Shown piece after piece: positions 34,061-44,219 of a DNA stretch of 64,000 bases. This DNA comes from Orientallactaga sibirica (lineage: Eukaryota; Chordata; Mammalia; Rodentia; Dipodidae): NCBI GenBank assembly GCA_036365145.1, contig JAEOAD010000048.1:11418501-11482500 (forward strand). The letters are read 5' to 3'. Each line of letters opens with the position of its first letter. The first letter of the stretch is position 1. The notes under the pieces are model-generated. The model made no database searches. It worked only from the letters and a program-made list of their open reading frames with translations, and was not told where the DNA came from. Both the position numbers and the translations under genes were made by a program.

Positions 34061-34252
34061 GGCTGGGAGAGATGGCTTAGCAGTTAAGGCACATGCCTCC
34101 AAAGCCTAAGGACCCCGGTTCGATTCTCCAGGACCCAAGTAAGCCAGATGCATATGGTGGTGCATGCGTCTGGAGTTCATTTACAGTAGCTAGAGGCCCT
34201 GGTGTGCCCATTCTCACTAGCACTCTCTCTCTTTCTCTCTCTCTGTCTCAAA

Positions 34253-34303
<51 letters not shown>

Positions 34304-34310
34304 AATCTTT
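34061..34310 (+). repeat. Dip-A SINE with (AAAT)n tail
   Basis: GGCTGGGAGAGATGGCTTAGC, box-B-like GGTTCGATTCTCC, (AAAT)14 at 34250-34304, then TCTTT, a Pol III terminator-like stop. Flanks AAAACTGCCTT and AAAACAGCCTC show it inserted just 5' of the next Dip. Confidence 0.94.
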
Positions 34311-34323
34311 AAAAACAGCCTCA

Positions 34324-34466
34324 GGCTGGAGGGATGGCTTAGCAGTTAAGGCATTTGCCTGCAAAGCCAAAGGATCCAGGTTCCATTCCCCAGGACCCGT
34401 ATTAGCCAGAAACACAAGGGGGCGCACATGTCTGGAGTTCATTTACAGTGGCTGGAGGCCATACCC
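34324..34466 (+). repeat. Dip-A SINE, 3' truncated
   Basis: GGCTGGAGGGATGGCTTAGC to GGCTGGAGGCCATACCCCCC. The CT tract and tail are missing. Confidence 0.88.
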
Positions 34467-34691
34467 CCCCCAAAATCTTTTAGTTTTTCAGCATGAAACA
34501 CCTTGCATTAGACCCCTTTAAAAACATTCATTATTGCTATACCAAGTAAAGCATTAAATATACTATAAGAAAATTAAATCAAAACTAAGAGCCATCTCTA
34601 TTGAAGAGACTTCTATTATAAAAGCTTCTAAACCTGATAGCTAAAAACTTCAAAATTGGTTAGCTTCCTAAATTCTTTCCAAGGTATTTTA

Positions 34692-34924
34692 TTTTAATAT
34701 TTTTATTTTTATTTATTTATTTGAGAGAGAGAGATACAGAAATAGGCAGGTAGAAAGAGAGAAAGAGAGAGAATTGGTATGCCAGGGCCTTCAGCTACTG
34801 CAAATGAACTCCAGGTGCATGCACCCCCTTGTGCATCTGGCTTATGTGGGTCCTGGGGAGTCGAACTTGGGTCCTTTGGCTTTGTAGGCAAGTGCCTTAA
34901 CCACCAAGCCATTTCTCCAGTCCC
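34692..34924 (-). repeat. Dip-A SINE with TSD
   Basis: CCAAGGTATTTTA at 34679-34691 and 34925-34937 is a perfect 13-bp TSD. The element reads GAACTCCAGGTGCATGCACC and CCAAGCCATTTCTCCAGTCC. Confidence 0.95.
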
Positions 34925-34937
34925 CCAAGGTATTTTA

Positions 34938-36030
34938 AATATTACTTGATATATTCCTAAATGATGTATCACATGTAAATGTCATGGTAGAGACAAAAAT
35001 TACATGTGTGTGTGTCCCAGATCATGATCCAGGAATTTATTTTTTCATAATGGTTCTGTAAATTCTATGTCTACCCTGAACCTATTCAGACTCACTTATA
35101 ACAGACCTTAGGTGTAAGTCTTCTCACAGCATGAAGCAATAACAATATTTTCCAAGAACATAAAATGTGATGTGATGCTTGGCCAAAGGCAAACCCAAAG
35201 CAGAGGCTTTCATAAGAAGCCACACCTAGTGTTAGAACTTCAATGACAAACCTCAGCAATTATACAGAGTTAAATGTTGTAGGTCCAGAGCCAAAATTAT
35301 CTTGGACTATGTTAGCTTTTAAAAAAAGCCAACTTATTGTCTCTTTCTGCATATGACTTGACATCTCTGTGACCAGCTGAGACACTCCTTGTTCTGTATT
35401 ATTGTCCTTCTAGACATACTCCTTGAACAAGACCTTATCTATTTCCTCTGAGGTAAAAATCATTCTTTTATATGCCAGGGCTCACAGTTAATGAGATCTT
35501 TCTTCTTTCCAATGTCATGCAATTAACATTTTAGTTAAGCCTAACAGGTAAATTCCTTGTATAACCAGTTTTTCTTCCATATTCTACAGTTAACTCTTAA
35601 ATTCCTGAATTTTATTAATTCCCTTTTCAAAGGAAGAGAGAGAAAAGACCAGAAGCTATATATACTATATATTAATGCAACCCAAAACTCATCCCTAAAA
35701 CACTCATATTTAGGCATGCGCTTTAAATTAAACATGCAATAAATAGTAATTATTGGCATGGAATAAGTTTGAAAAATTAATGTGAAAATGAAGTGGCCAG
35801 AGTTTTTTGTTACTCCATTATTTTCAGGGTGTCTAGAAGCAGATTAAGTTTTTCCCTGTGCTATTTAGATACAAGATGACACAAAAACAATTACATTATT
35901 CAGATAAGTAATGGTAAGTTTATAAAAACTAGTTAGCTAGAATTACCTCTAGGGGTCATCAAGATATTATAAACTTAAATTTTTTTCATGGCTACACAAA
36001 TATAATAGAGATCTCAATAATCTTGCTTCT
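34938..36030. other. Unique AT-rich sequence
   Basis: No repeat or gene recognised. Short frames at 35541-35759 occur on both strands. Confidence 0.45.
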
Positions 36031-36036
36031 CTGTCC

Positions 36037-36310
36037 CAAACGTTTCAACAGAACTCCACTGGCTCAGCAAAGCTACAAAGACATGTACACTTTAACCTTC
36101 CTGCCGTATGCCAGATACCCGGGTAGTTCAACAAAATTCCAAATATGTTAAAGAAGCTTCCAGATTGAGAAATGCTGCACAATAGCCCAAATGGTACAAC
36201 AGAACCTCAAAGGCTCAGGAGAATTCCAAAAGACAGAGCCAGACACCAAAATGCTCTAAAAAGAACCCAAACGGCACAAAGTGGTCCCCAAATCTAAAGG
36301 AAGGCAAAGT
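36037..36310 (+). repeat. Degenerate tandem repeat, unit about 75 bp
   Basis: Units starting near 36037, 36119, 36186 and 36267 share CCCAAACG-like starts followed by (T/A)CAACAGAAC, TCCAAAGGCTCAG and a TCCAAAAGA-like end. Spacing is 67-82 bp. Copies are strongly diverged, so this is an old minisatellite. Confidence 0.55.
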
Positions 36311-36518
36311 TGAGGTGCACCAATCAGGAAGAGACTTACCAAAGGTTAAGAGTTTTTAAGGGCCCAAAAACAAAGCCCAAATATTTGTCTCCCCGTTTTC
36401 CCCTGTAGAAGTAGAAGATAGCTTATAGCTGATGTAGAGAGATGAAAATGATGTAGGATTTGGGGGTTTGAGAGGGCCCAGGTCTGTGAACCTTAACTTT
36501 TCGGTTCTTATCCATTCT

Positions 36519-36530
36519 AACAACAACAAC

Positions 36531-36597
<67 letters not shown>
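36519..36597. repeat. (CAA)n then (AG)n microsatellite
   Basis: Six CAA units are followed by about 31 AG units. A Ser-Leu frame crosses it on the reverse strand and is an artefact. Confidence 0.97.
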
Positions 36598-36598
<1 letters not shown>

Positions 36599-36604
36599 CA
36601 GACT

Positions 36605-37158
36605 CTGAGAAGAGTACATTACGAAATATGAGGTTTATTTAAGGAGAATTGATGTCCGAAGGAAAGCTAGAAAAACTCAAGCCATAAGGGAATCCCCCTT
36701 CTTGCCTGCCTGGAAGGGGGATGGGAGAATGGAGAGACAGGGCAGTCTCCAGGGGAGAGGTCCGTGGAAAGGGCGCACACGTGGAATGCAAAACTGGAGC
36801 GCCCAGGACAAAAGAAACACACACACACACACACACACACACACGAAGTAAAACATGAAAGGTGAAGCCCTTCACCTTTACATAACAACAACAACAACAA
36901 AAAAAAAGCTAAGAAATTAAGATAGTAAAGAGCCCAGAATTTTGAGGAAAATCATACATGTAAAAAAAGTGAGAAAGCACCCAAATACAAGGCAGGAAAA
37001 TGCCCCAAAGAAGAAGAAATTCCCTCCTAGGCTGGGAAGGGGGAACGTGTGCAAAAGCAGGAATCTGCAGGGTCTGGCGCCAGGATAACGCAGCCAAGAG
37101 GAAGAGACTGCTCACATGGCAGGCCACCTATGTAAGTCAGGTATCCTAGGATGAGCCT
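36605..37158 (-). other. GC-richer block, possible reverse LTR or transcript end
   Basis: On the minus strand it runs from CCAAT-containing sequence at 37160-37200 down to AATAAA (TTTATT at 36634-36639 on the plus strand). Between lie CpG-bearing stretches (36760-36800, 37045-37090), (AC)n at 36817-36844 and (AAC)n at 36880-36900. This could be an unidentified LTR or the 3' end of a non-coding transcript. Confidence 0.35.
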
Positions 37159-37160
37159 TG

Positions 37161-37345
37161 CCATTGGACAAAGGCGTGTAAGGGAGAGACCTGATTGGCT
37201 GGTGGACTCAAGGGGCTGACTCAGGAGGGGCCAGCCCACCCCACTGTGCCAGGCGGAGGGAGAAGCCGGAAGCGCTGGTGCTGAGGGACTGCCTGGAGCC
37301 ATCTTGCATGAGACTGGGACACAGGCTCTTCTGCCAGGGCAGGTG
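37161..37345 (+). promoter_or_regulatory. Candidate TATA-less promoter with exon-1-like splice donor
   Basis: Two inverted CCAAT boxes (ATTGG at 37163-37167 and 37194-37198), an AP-1-like TGACTCA at 37217-37223, an ETS-like CCGGAAG at 37266-37272 and a YY1-like GCCATCTTG at 37298-37306 occur in order. They are followed by CAG|GTGAG at 37340-37347. No open frame follows in a way that suggests coding. An LTR-derived promoter is equally possible. Function is inference only. Confidence 0.35.
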
Positions 37346-37569
37346 AGGTGGCATCTCCTTGTTCACCTTGGGCCTTGGCCCTGGCTAGCTACCTACAAAA
37401 TTTTTTTTTAAAATCTTTCTCTTGTCTCTCCTTCAAAAATTTTCTGGAATTAAGTGATTCCTCAGCTGTGTGGGACCATTGTCTTTCCTGTGCATCCGAG
37501 GTCCATTTGTTCCTAGAGGCTGACACGAAAAGTTTGTCTTTTCTCCTGGCCTTGGCTCATCAGAATTGT

Positions 37570-37990
37570 TAAGAGTTTCTCAGGCTCGGGCGTGGGTTCT
37601 GGCAGCCCTTCTAAGTTAGGCCCAGCCACCTGTCCTCGCTGTACCAATTCAAGAAACAGTAGTGGTAAGTGGAGTGTGGATGTTTATTCAACATGTCCAC
37701 ACTGGGAAGAAAGAGAAACAGGGAGTCCACAAGTCCATCTTTGGGATCCCGTCGTGAGGTTCAGAGTTCAGACAGCAAGAGGTGCCCAGCGTAACTATGC
37801 AGATCTGGTCAACGGGTGGACCTGCCCATCATCACTGGTGCATTATCATTGTCTCGAACCAGTCTCACTGTCGGCTGTGTTGTGAGAACCGTGTGAACTG
37901 GAGCCCTCTGACCCCACGCAGCGTCCTTTGCCTTCGCTCTGCATGAGAATCCTGGAGCCAGTCCAGTTCCTTGAGGACCATTCTCTCAAC
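37570..37990 (-). mobile_element. LTR-like element, copy 2
   Basis: Shares GGGTTCTGGCAGCC, TTTATTCAACATGTCCACACTGGG (reverse AATAAA at 37683-37688), TCCATCTTTGGGATCC, AGATCTGGTCAACGGGTGG and GCCCATCATCACTGG with 8045-8530 in the same order. The outer boundaries are uncertain. Family not named. Confidence 0.55.
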
Positions 37991-39080
37991 AGTCTGATAG
38001 TCAAGGGGTGACACACTTCAGATTGCTTTCACTCTTGCCCAAGAAAGCCCAAGCATCCACTTGAAATGTATATTTCATATTTTAAAAAAGAGATGAAATC
38101 TGAAAATACAATAGTAAAAGGAAAGGAGGATATCACAATTTTTAACATTCTGTTTTTTTTTTTTTTTTTTTTTTTAGGAAAGACTGCCTGAGAATAGGAA
38201 GGAAGCTAGAAAATTCAAAATGGGTTAATGCAAAACGGAAAGCATATGGTGACAAACTATACACGTTTGGCACACTTCTCTAAAGTAAATGCCTTCTCAG
38301 GATAATCCCTTTGATGCCACACCAAGCCCACAAGGATTCCACAGCAACCATGCCTTTGACCACATGGGAGTTAAAAGGTACATCTTTGGAGTGAAATTAT
38401 TTTTTATTTATAATGTGCATTCCTCTCTGTTGAAGGAGAATGGTGTTTTGGCACAATGTGTGTTTGATCACATGACCAAGTTCATTGTTTTAGCTTTGGG
38501 ATAAAACCAGTATTCCTGAATCCTGAAAGAGTCAGAGGGCCAGATACCACCCTCTGTGTGTTTCAGAGGTCCGTATGGTGGAAGCTAGCCAAAAAATAAA
38601 ACTCAGTGTAAAACAAAGTTGTTACAGCAGAAGCATCTCTCAGAAGATAATAACCATTTGAATATTTTGGAGAAAGCTAGGCTGAGAGACTCTTTTGCTC
38701 CATGTGACATCTGTGGGCTTTTTGTGATACTTACCCGCGGTTGTTCTCATCCCATGCCTAGTGCATTGGGAACCCTGGAAAGCTGAACTCTGCTTGACCC
38801 CTTCTTTCCTCAAAATCATCTTAGCACCTCTCACATGGGGATGTGAGTTTTCTACAAGTTGGGGAACAAGAGGCTACCGCCAGATCTAGAGTAGTTGGTA
38901 CGCAATGGCAACATACTCCATCAGTCAATGTCAAAAGTAAGCCCCAATTCAAGAGTCAGGGAAACAGAATCCATTTTCTTATGAGAAGAATGTAGACTGT
39001 TTAATGTGACCCAACACACAGTTTAGGTGCTTCCCACAAGATCTTTCAAATATCATTATATTATGGCATGGGTAAAGTAT
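37991..39080. other. Unique sequence with a poly(T) run
   Basis: A T-run of about 24 lies at 38152-38175. Nothing else is recognised. Confidence 0.45.
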
Positions 39081-39095
39081 AGGATTCCAGTTTCT

Positions 39096-39309
39096 AAAAT
39101 TTTTATTTATTTATTTGTGAAAATGAGAGAGAAAGAGGCAGAGAGAGAGAGAGAAACAATTGGCACACCAGGACTTCCAGCCACTGAAAATGAACTCCAG
39201 ACACATGGGCCACTTTGTGCATCTGGATTACATGGGTCTTGGGGAATTGAACCTGGGTCCTTTAGCCTTGCAGGCGAGTGCCTTAACCGCTAAGCCATCT
39301 CTCCAGCTC
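39096..39309 (-). repeat. Dip-A SINE with TSD
   Basis: AGGATTCCAGTTTCT and AGGATTCCATTTTCT flank it. It contains ACTCCAGACACATGGGCCAC and CCGCTAAGCCATCTCTCCAGC. Confidence 0.94.
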
Positions 39310-39324
39310 AGGATTCCATTTTCT

Positions 39325-39700
39325 GGGTCAGAGCTCCATCTACAGCTCTTAAATCTTGCTAGTACCAACTCTTCCTTGGAGGTCCCTCAGCTATAATGTT
39401 GATACTGACTTCCATACTATTGATTTCAGTCTGCAGTGTGGTTCTTGGGATTGTGCCTTACTTCTATAAACACTTACCTCAGCTTTTTGTAATGTAGTGT
39501 GATTTCCATTTCTCTAACCAGTGATGGATGAAGGCTAAATCATGATGCTTTGCTCTCTGTGTCTCTTTTGTTGTTGTTTAAACATACAACTAGGTGACAC
39601 TGTTTCAGTTTGCATTCCTGAACTCCTTTTCTGTCCTGTTTAATTTATTATCCTTCTGTTCTTAGTCTTAGTCTTTATAGCATTTAAAAAGATCTGTCTT
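39325..39700. other. Unique non-coding sequence
   Basis: Nothing recognised. Confidence 0.45.
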
Positions 39701-39930
39701 GGGGCTGGAGAGATGGTTCAGTGATTAAGGTACTTGCCTGCAAAGCCTAACAACCCAAGTTCAATCCCCCAATACTTCTGTAAAAAGCCAGATGGACTAA
39801 GTGGCACATGCATCTGGAGTGCATTTGCAGCCACTAGAAGCCCTGGTGCACCCATGCTTTCTCTCTCCCATTTCTCTCTGCTTGCAAATAAATAAGTGGT
39901 AAATAAATAATTTATTTAAAAATAAAAGTA
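39701..39930 (+). repeat. Dip-A SINE
   Basis: GGGGCTGGAGAGATGGTTCAG, CTTCTGTAAAAAGCCAGATGG and a TTGCAAATAAATAAGTGG tail. It is followed directly by a Dip-C. Confidence 0.9.
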
Positions 39931-39931
39931 A

Positions 39932-40180
39932 GGGCTGGGGAGATGCCTTAGTGGTTAAGGCGCTTGCCTGTGAAGCCGAAGGACCCATGTTCGGCTCTCC
40001 AGATCCCACATAAGCATACACTCAAAGGTGAGGCAAGGTTGCACATTCTCACTAGGTGGAGCAAGTGTCTGGAGTTTGATTTCAGAGGCTGAGGCCCTGG
40101 CGTGCCAGTTCTCTGTCTCTCTTTCTCTCTCTCTGTCTCTTGCTGTCTCTAAAAAATCAAAAAATAAAAAAAGATTTAAA
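39932..40180 (+). repeat. Dip-C SINE
   Basis: GGGCTGGGGAGATGCCTTAGTG, GTTCGGCTCTCCAGATCCC, AGGTGAGGCAAGGTTGCAC and CACTAGGTGGAGCAAGTGTC. It keeps the block absent from Dip-A in a form intermediate with Dip-B. Confidence 0.88.
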
Positions 40181-40337
40181 AAAACCAAGTGGATTCAAAC
40201 AGTGAAAGGGGTAGGTTATACTTGATATTCTGGCTTATCACCCAGGTCTGACTAACTATTCCTACCTATGTGATTGTGATTGTTCCTCAGTCATTAAAAA
40301 AAAATGCAAGTTACTTTTAATCAGTCTTCCTGTGTTA

Positions 40338-40480
40338 CATGTTTCTTTCTTTCTTTCTTTTTCTTTCTTTTTTTTGAGGTAGTGTGTCACTGTAGCCCAG
40401 GCTGACCTGGAATTCACTATGTAGTCCAGGTGGCCTTGAACTTGATGGAGATGACCCTGCCTGCAGTGTGGGATTGCTGT
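40338..40480 (-). repeat. B1 SINE, 5' damaged
   Basis: A (CTTT)n/T-rich start, GGTAGTGTGTCACTGTAGCC, CAGGCTGACCTGGAATTCAC and GGCCTTGAACTTGATGG. The remainder is shortened to CCCTGCCTGCAGTGTGGGATTG. Confidence 0.8.
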
Positions 40481-42200
40481 GTTTATTTGGTCATGCATTA
40501 TTTTCCTAAAGGAAACAAACCCTATTCTTCTGGGTCATTGACCATTTTTTCAGGAAAACCAGCATGCAGGCATGGACTTACAAGATGACCAGACATCTGC
40601 CAGGGTTTTATATCAGCCCTGAATACCAGAAAGAATGGATGGGAGAGGAGTCATCTGCTTGGCTTCCACTAAGACATGGAATAGAAAAGAAAATTTTGAT
40701 CACAGAGGATTTTGTTATGGGCCAGCACTCCCTCAGGGCAGAGGCTCTCTATTTGACTTTCTGTTTAACATTTTAGGCTCATAGGATGTCTTATACAGAT
40801 CAAGATAGATCTTTTTATTTATTTAATTTTATTTCTTTATTTGAGAGATAAGGAGAGAGACAGAGAGAGAGAGAGAGAATGGGAACACCAGGGCCTCCAG
40901 CCACTGCAAACGAACTCCAGATGCATGCGCCACCTTGTGTATCTGGCTTACTTGGTTCCTGGGGAATTGAGCCTTGAACCAGGGTCCTTAGGCTTCATTG
41001 GTAACTTAGCCATCTTCCATTCAGTGGCTTTCATGGGACCAGTGAGTTTTGTGGTTACATGTCTATTTTATGTCAACTGCATCTCAAGACTCATGTGACA
41101 GATTCTTCCCAGATCCTCTGAAACTGGATGAATTATACAATATAAATGTATTGTCACATGCCAGTTCTGTTTCCATGTTCAAGAGGTGGCCAAGATATAA
41201 GATTAGTATATAATACCCTTTTACCTCCCACAGTCTTAAAGGTCCTTCCATCCAGAAAACCCATGAGGGCTTGCTGTAAATTCCACGTGGCATCTTTTAA
41301 GCCCTTCTCAGACTCTTCAGATATAACAGTCCCTTCCGATCCCTCCCTTGAACCCTCCCTCAAAACTCTTCCTTCCTTGCAGGGCCTTCCTTCCTTCTAA
41401 ATTTACCCCATGTCTATCTGACAACAGCTTCAGTCAAGCAAAAGCTTGGTTGACTTTGCAGAGGTGCTTGTCTTGAATTTGAGATCATCTTATCTGAAAG
41501 AAGATCAACCACTTATTCCAGCCTCCACCATTTTGGGACTTTTTATGAGGTGTCTTCTACCTGATCAACTAGCTCTCACAGACAGGTGGAATCACTTCAT
41601 CAGTTGTAACTGGGAGGCTAGGGAAATGACCAATGGCAAGTGGTCCTCGTGTGAGTTGTATCTGGGGAAACATTCCATTTCCTGTCTGGCTGCATGTGTC
41701 CCACTTACCTGAAGCCCTTCTAGATGCTGGGTAGTTTGGTGGCTGTGACGAACACCTTGGGAGAAAGGCTTACAAAGCTGGCAGTCAGCCTAGATCCCCA
41801 TCTGCCCTTGATGACATCCTCACGTGAGTTATGGCCTGGGAGAGGGCTCTGAGACCCTGATAGCACTTGCCTTATATCCCTTTCCTCAGTCATTTGCCAT
41901 TCAGACCAGGAATTGGTTTGTTAGGAATGGTCTCATTCCTCTTGGTTTGGAACCTGCATTTTAACTAGGTCCTCAAATGATTTGTCTGCACTATAAGTTT
42001 ATATCTGTCTCAAATTAGTTTTCAAAGTCCCAAACCAGGAAAGTTCAAGATGAGGTTTGGGGCTGGAGGGATGGCTTAGCAGGACTTCAACAAGGATCCT
42101 GGTTCTATTCCCCAGGACCCATGTAAGCCAGACACAATTTATCATCTGGAGTTAATTTTATGTCCATTGGAATCATCTCTCTCCTACTTCTTTCTCTCTG
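40450..42200. repeat. Direct duplication, copy A
   Basis: Shares ordered blocks with 42935-43980. Examples are GGTCATGCATTAT, TTGATCACAGAGGATTTTGT, CATTCAGTGGCT, AACTGGATGAATTATACAAT, GTCTTGAATTTGAGATCATC and TGTCCATTGGAATCATCT. Copy A carries a Dip-A2 at 40815-41017. The right part resembles a minus-strand MLT1-type LTR. Similarity is patchy. Confidence 0.6.
40815..41017 (-). repeat. Dip-A2 SINE
   Basis: AACTCCAGATGCATGCGCC and GAATTGAGCCTTGAACCAGG, the reverse of the duplicated box-B half that defines Dip-A2. The head is shortened to TTCATTGGTAACTTAGCC. The homologous site in copy B has no matching full SINE. Confidence 0.88.
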
Positions 42201-42235
42201 TCAAATAAATAAACAAATAAAATAAAATATTTAAA
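42057..42235 (+). repeat. Interleaved Dip-A / MLT1-like mosaic
   Basis: Dip pieces (GGCTGGAGGGATGGCTTAGC; AAGGATCCTGGTTC through GTAAGCCAG; CTGGAGTT; CTCTCCTACTTC through the AAATAAAT tail) alternate with pieces of the sequence seen uninterrupted at 43899-43967 (AGGACTTCAAC; ACACAATTTATCAT; ATGTCCATTGGAATCATCT). Both series keep their proper order. Confidence 0.8.
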
Positions 42236-42616
42236 ATGAGATTCTGTCCTGATATTAATTGTGCCAACTCTCAAAGTTTAACAACCTGAGCCTAAAAGTT
42301 TGACTCTGTCAAACCTCTGTCATCACCAATAGAATCAGAAAAGTCAATTCACAAAATTAAGAATTTCTTTAACCTAGTCATACAAATTTATGTGAAGTGA
42401 TTCTATATGCAAAAAAAGCTGAGAAAGTATGAAGGAAAGACAATTAAATATAATTATTATAGGTAGACAGACTTAAACATTATGGAATACACAACAGATT
42501 ATACATGGAATTTACCTCTGCATTGTGAAAATGGAAAATGTGATATAAGAGGGCATCTACAAACTTTGCTATTAATTGAACTTTTGATCATGTTATTATG
42601 AACACTTACTACTTTT
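42236..42616. other. AT-rich non-coding sequence
   Basis: Nothing recognised. Confidence 0.45.
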
Positions 42617-42833
42617 TAAAAAATATTTATTTATTTTCAAGCAGAGAGAGAGACAAATACAGAAAGAGAGAGAGAAAAAATGGGCATGCCATGGTCTCCA
42701 GCCACTGCAAATATACTATAGATTTTTGTGCCACTTTGTGCATCTGACTTTACATGGGTACTGGGGAATAGAACTTGGGTCATTAAGCTTTGCAGGCAAG
42801 TGCTTTACCCTCTGAGCCATCTCTCTGACCCCA
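42617..42833 (-). repeat. Dip-A SINE
   Basis: AAATATTTATTTATTTTCAAGC tail, GTGCCACTTTGTGCATCTG, and CTGAGCCATCTCTCTGACCCC. Confidence 0.9.
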
Positions 42834-43432
42834 ACATGTACTATTTTAAAAGAAACTAATCTAGCATCACTATCAGGATGCAAGAAGAAAGACACACACA
42901 CACACACAAAAATGCAAGCATGATAAAACATTATTGCCTGCAGTTTGCTGTGCTGTGGTCATGCATTATGTGTGTCGCCTTTATTCTTCTGCTGACACTT
43001 TTTCAGGAGATCACACAGATGTAACAGTTCCAGTGTTTATATCTGAATACCCAGAAAGAATGGGGAGAGTCATCTGGTGGCTCTAAGACAAGGGTACCAT
43101 TGATCACAGAGGATTTTGTTATAATCGTCCCTCACATCTCATTGATTTAACATTTTGGCTAGTCTGTGTGGCTTGGGAAATGTGTAATTACACGTGAATT
43201 GCTGTATACCTGGCTCTTAGAGTTTAATTCATTCAGTGGCTCACAACCTTGGATGCTGTCTTTATGTTACAAGACTATGTAACAGAGTTTCACAAACTGG
43301 ATGAATTATACAATATAAATGCATTGTCACATAGTTCTGGAGATGTGAGGTGACAAGAAGATTATACCCTTCCTCCCACCTTCCTTCCCTCCCTCCTTCT
43401 GTTAATCCCCCCCACCCCCGCACACTGTCCCT

Positions 43433-43506
43433 CCCTTCCTTCCTTCCTTCCTTCCTTCCTTCCTTCCTTCCTTCCTTCCTTCCTTCCTTCCTTCCTTCCT
43501 TTCCTT
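43433..43506. repeat. (CCTT)n microsatellite
   Basis: About 18 near-perfect units, preceded by C-rich sequence. It probably grew from the pyrimidine-rich stretch also seen, unexpanded, in copy A at 41330-41400. Confidence 0.97.
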
Positions 43507-43610
43507 GACAAGAGCTTGCTATGTACTCTAAGCTGGTCTTGAATTTGAGATCATCCTTCTTCCAGCCTCCGAGTGTTGGGATTATAGGTGTCTGCTACCA
43601 GATCCTGCTA
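43507..43610 (-). repeat. B1-like fragment
   Basis: GCTATGTACTCTAAGCTGGTC, then CCTCCGAGTGTTGGGATTATAGG and TGTCTGCTACCAG. An old, partial copy. The matching part of copy A is further decayed. Confidence 0.6.
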
Positions 43611-44219
43611 CAGGGGATCACTTCATCTTGAAGGTTATGACAAGAATTACCTCCAGGTGTCTTTCCCAGCTTCCTTAATGGTGGCTGTGACACACCCTGC
43701 CTTACAAATGCATCACCCCTCTCTCTGCCTTGATCTCATCCTCACACTCTCCTGGTGTGTCCCATGCACCTTTTTATAAGGATGCCATTCACATTGGTTG
43801 AGGGTCTCATTCTACTCCAGCATAATTTCATCTTAAGTAATTATATCTGTAATTACTCTAGTCCCAAATAAAGTCACATTTTGAGGTACTGGGGGTCAGG
43901 ACTTCAACATGTAAATTTTGAGGGGGACACAATTTATCATTTAACTTATGTCCATTGGAATCATCTGAGGAACACTAAAAATAATAGTAATGTCTGGCTT
44001 CAGTCCAGACAACTTAATTAGACTCTCTTGGCAACAGACTCAGACAATTGCCTCCCAATATGAATTTAATAGGCAACATTGGCCTTGTTAGCCAGTTCCC
44101 AGAGCTGGGGTGAAAGTGGCAAGTTTCTCCAAAAGTACATGAATTGCATTATTATGAGGTCAAAAACATGGCTCTAAACTGAAAAGAGATCCTGGAGAGT
44201 CAACCAACAGTGTCCATTT

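Larger units (their letters stand above)
43265..43945 (-). mobile_element. MLT1-type MaLR LTR with insertions
   Basis: The minus strand carries the reverse of CACATTTTGAGGTACTGGGG, AGGACTTCAACATGTAAATT and TTTATAAGGATGCCATTCAC, the recalled MLT1 signature order. (CCTT)n and a B1-like piece are nested in it. Confidence 0.7.
42935..43980. repeat. Direct duplication, copy B
   Basis: Homologous to copy A at 40450-42200, but shorter, with many small gaps. It holds (CCTT)n at 43433-43506, a B1-like piece, and a clear minus-strand MLT1-type LTR. Confidence 0.6.

Noticed and set aside
34061..34140. tRNA gene call on Dip heads
   Set aside because: The heads have box A/B-like motifs but cannot fold into a full cloverleaf and are followed by SINE bodies and A-rich tails.
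36356..36619. 87-codon minus-strand frame with Ser-Leu repeat
   Set aside because: Translation of the (AG)n/(CAA)n microsatellite.
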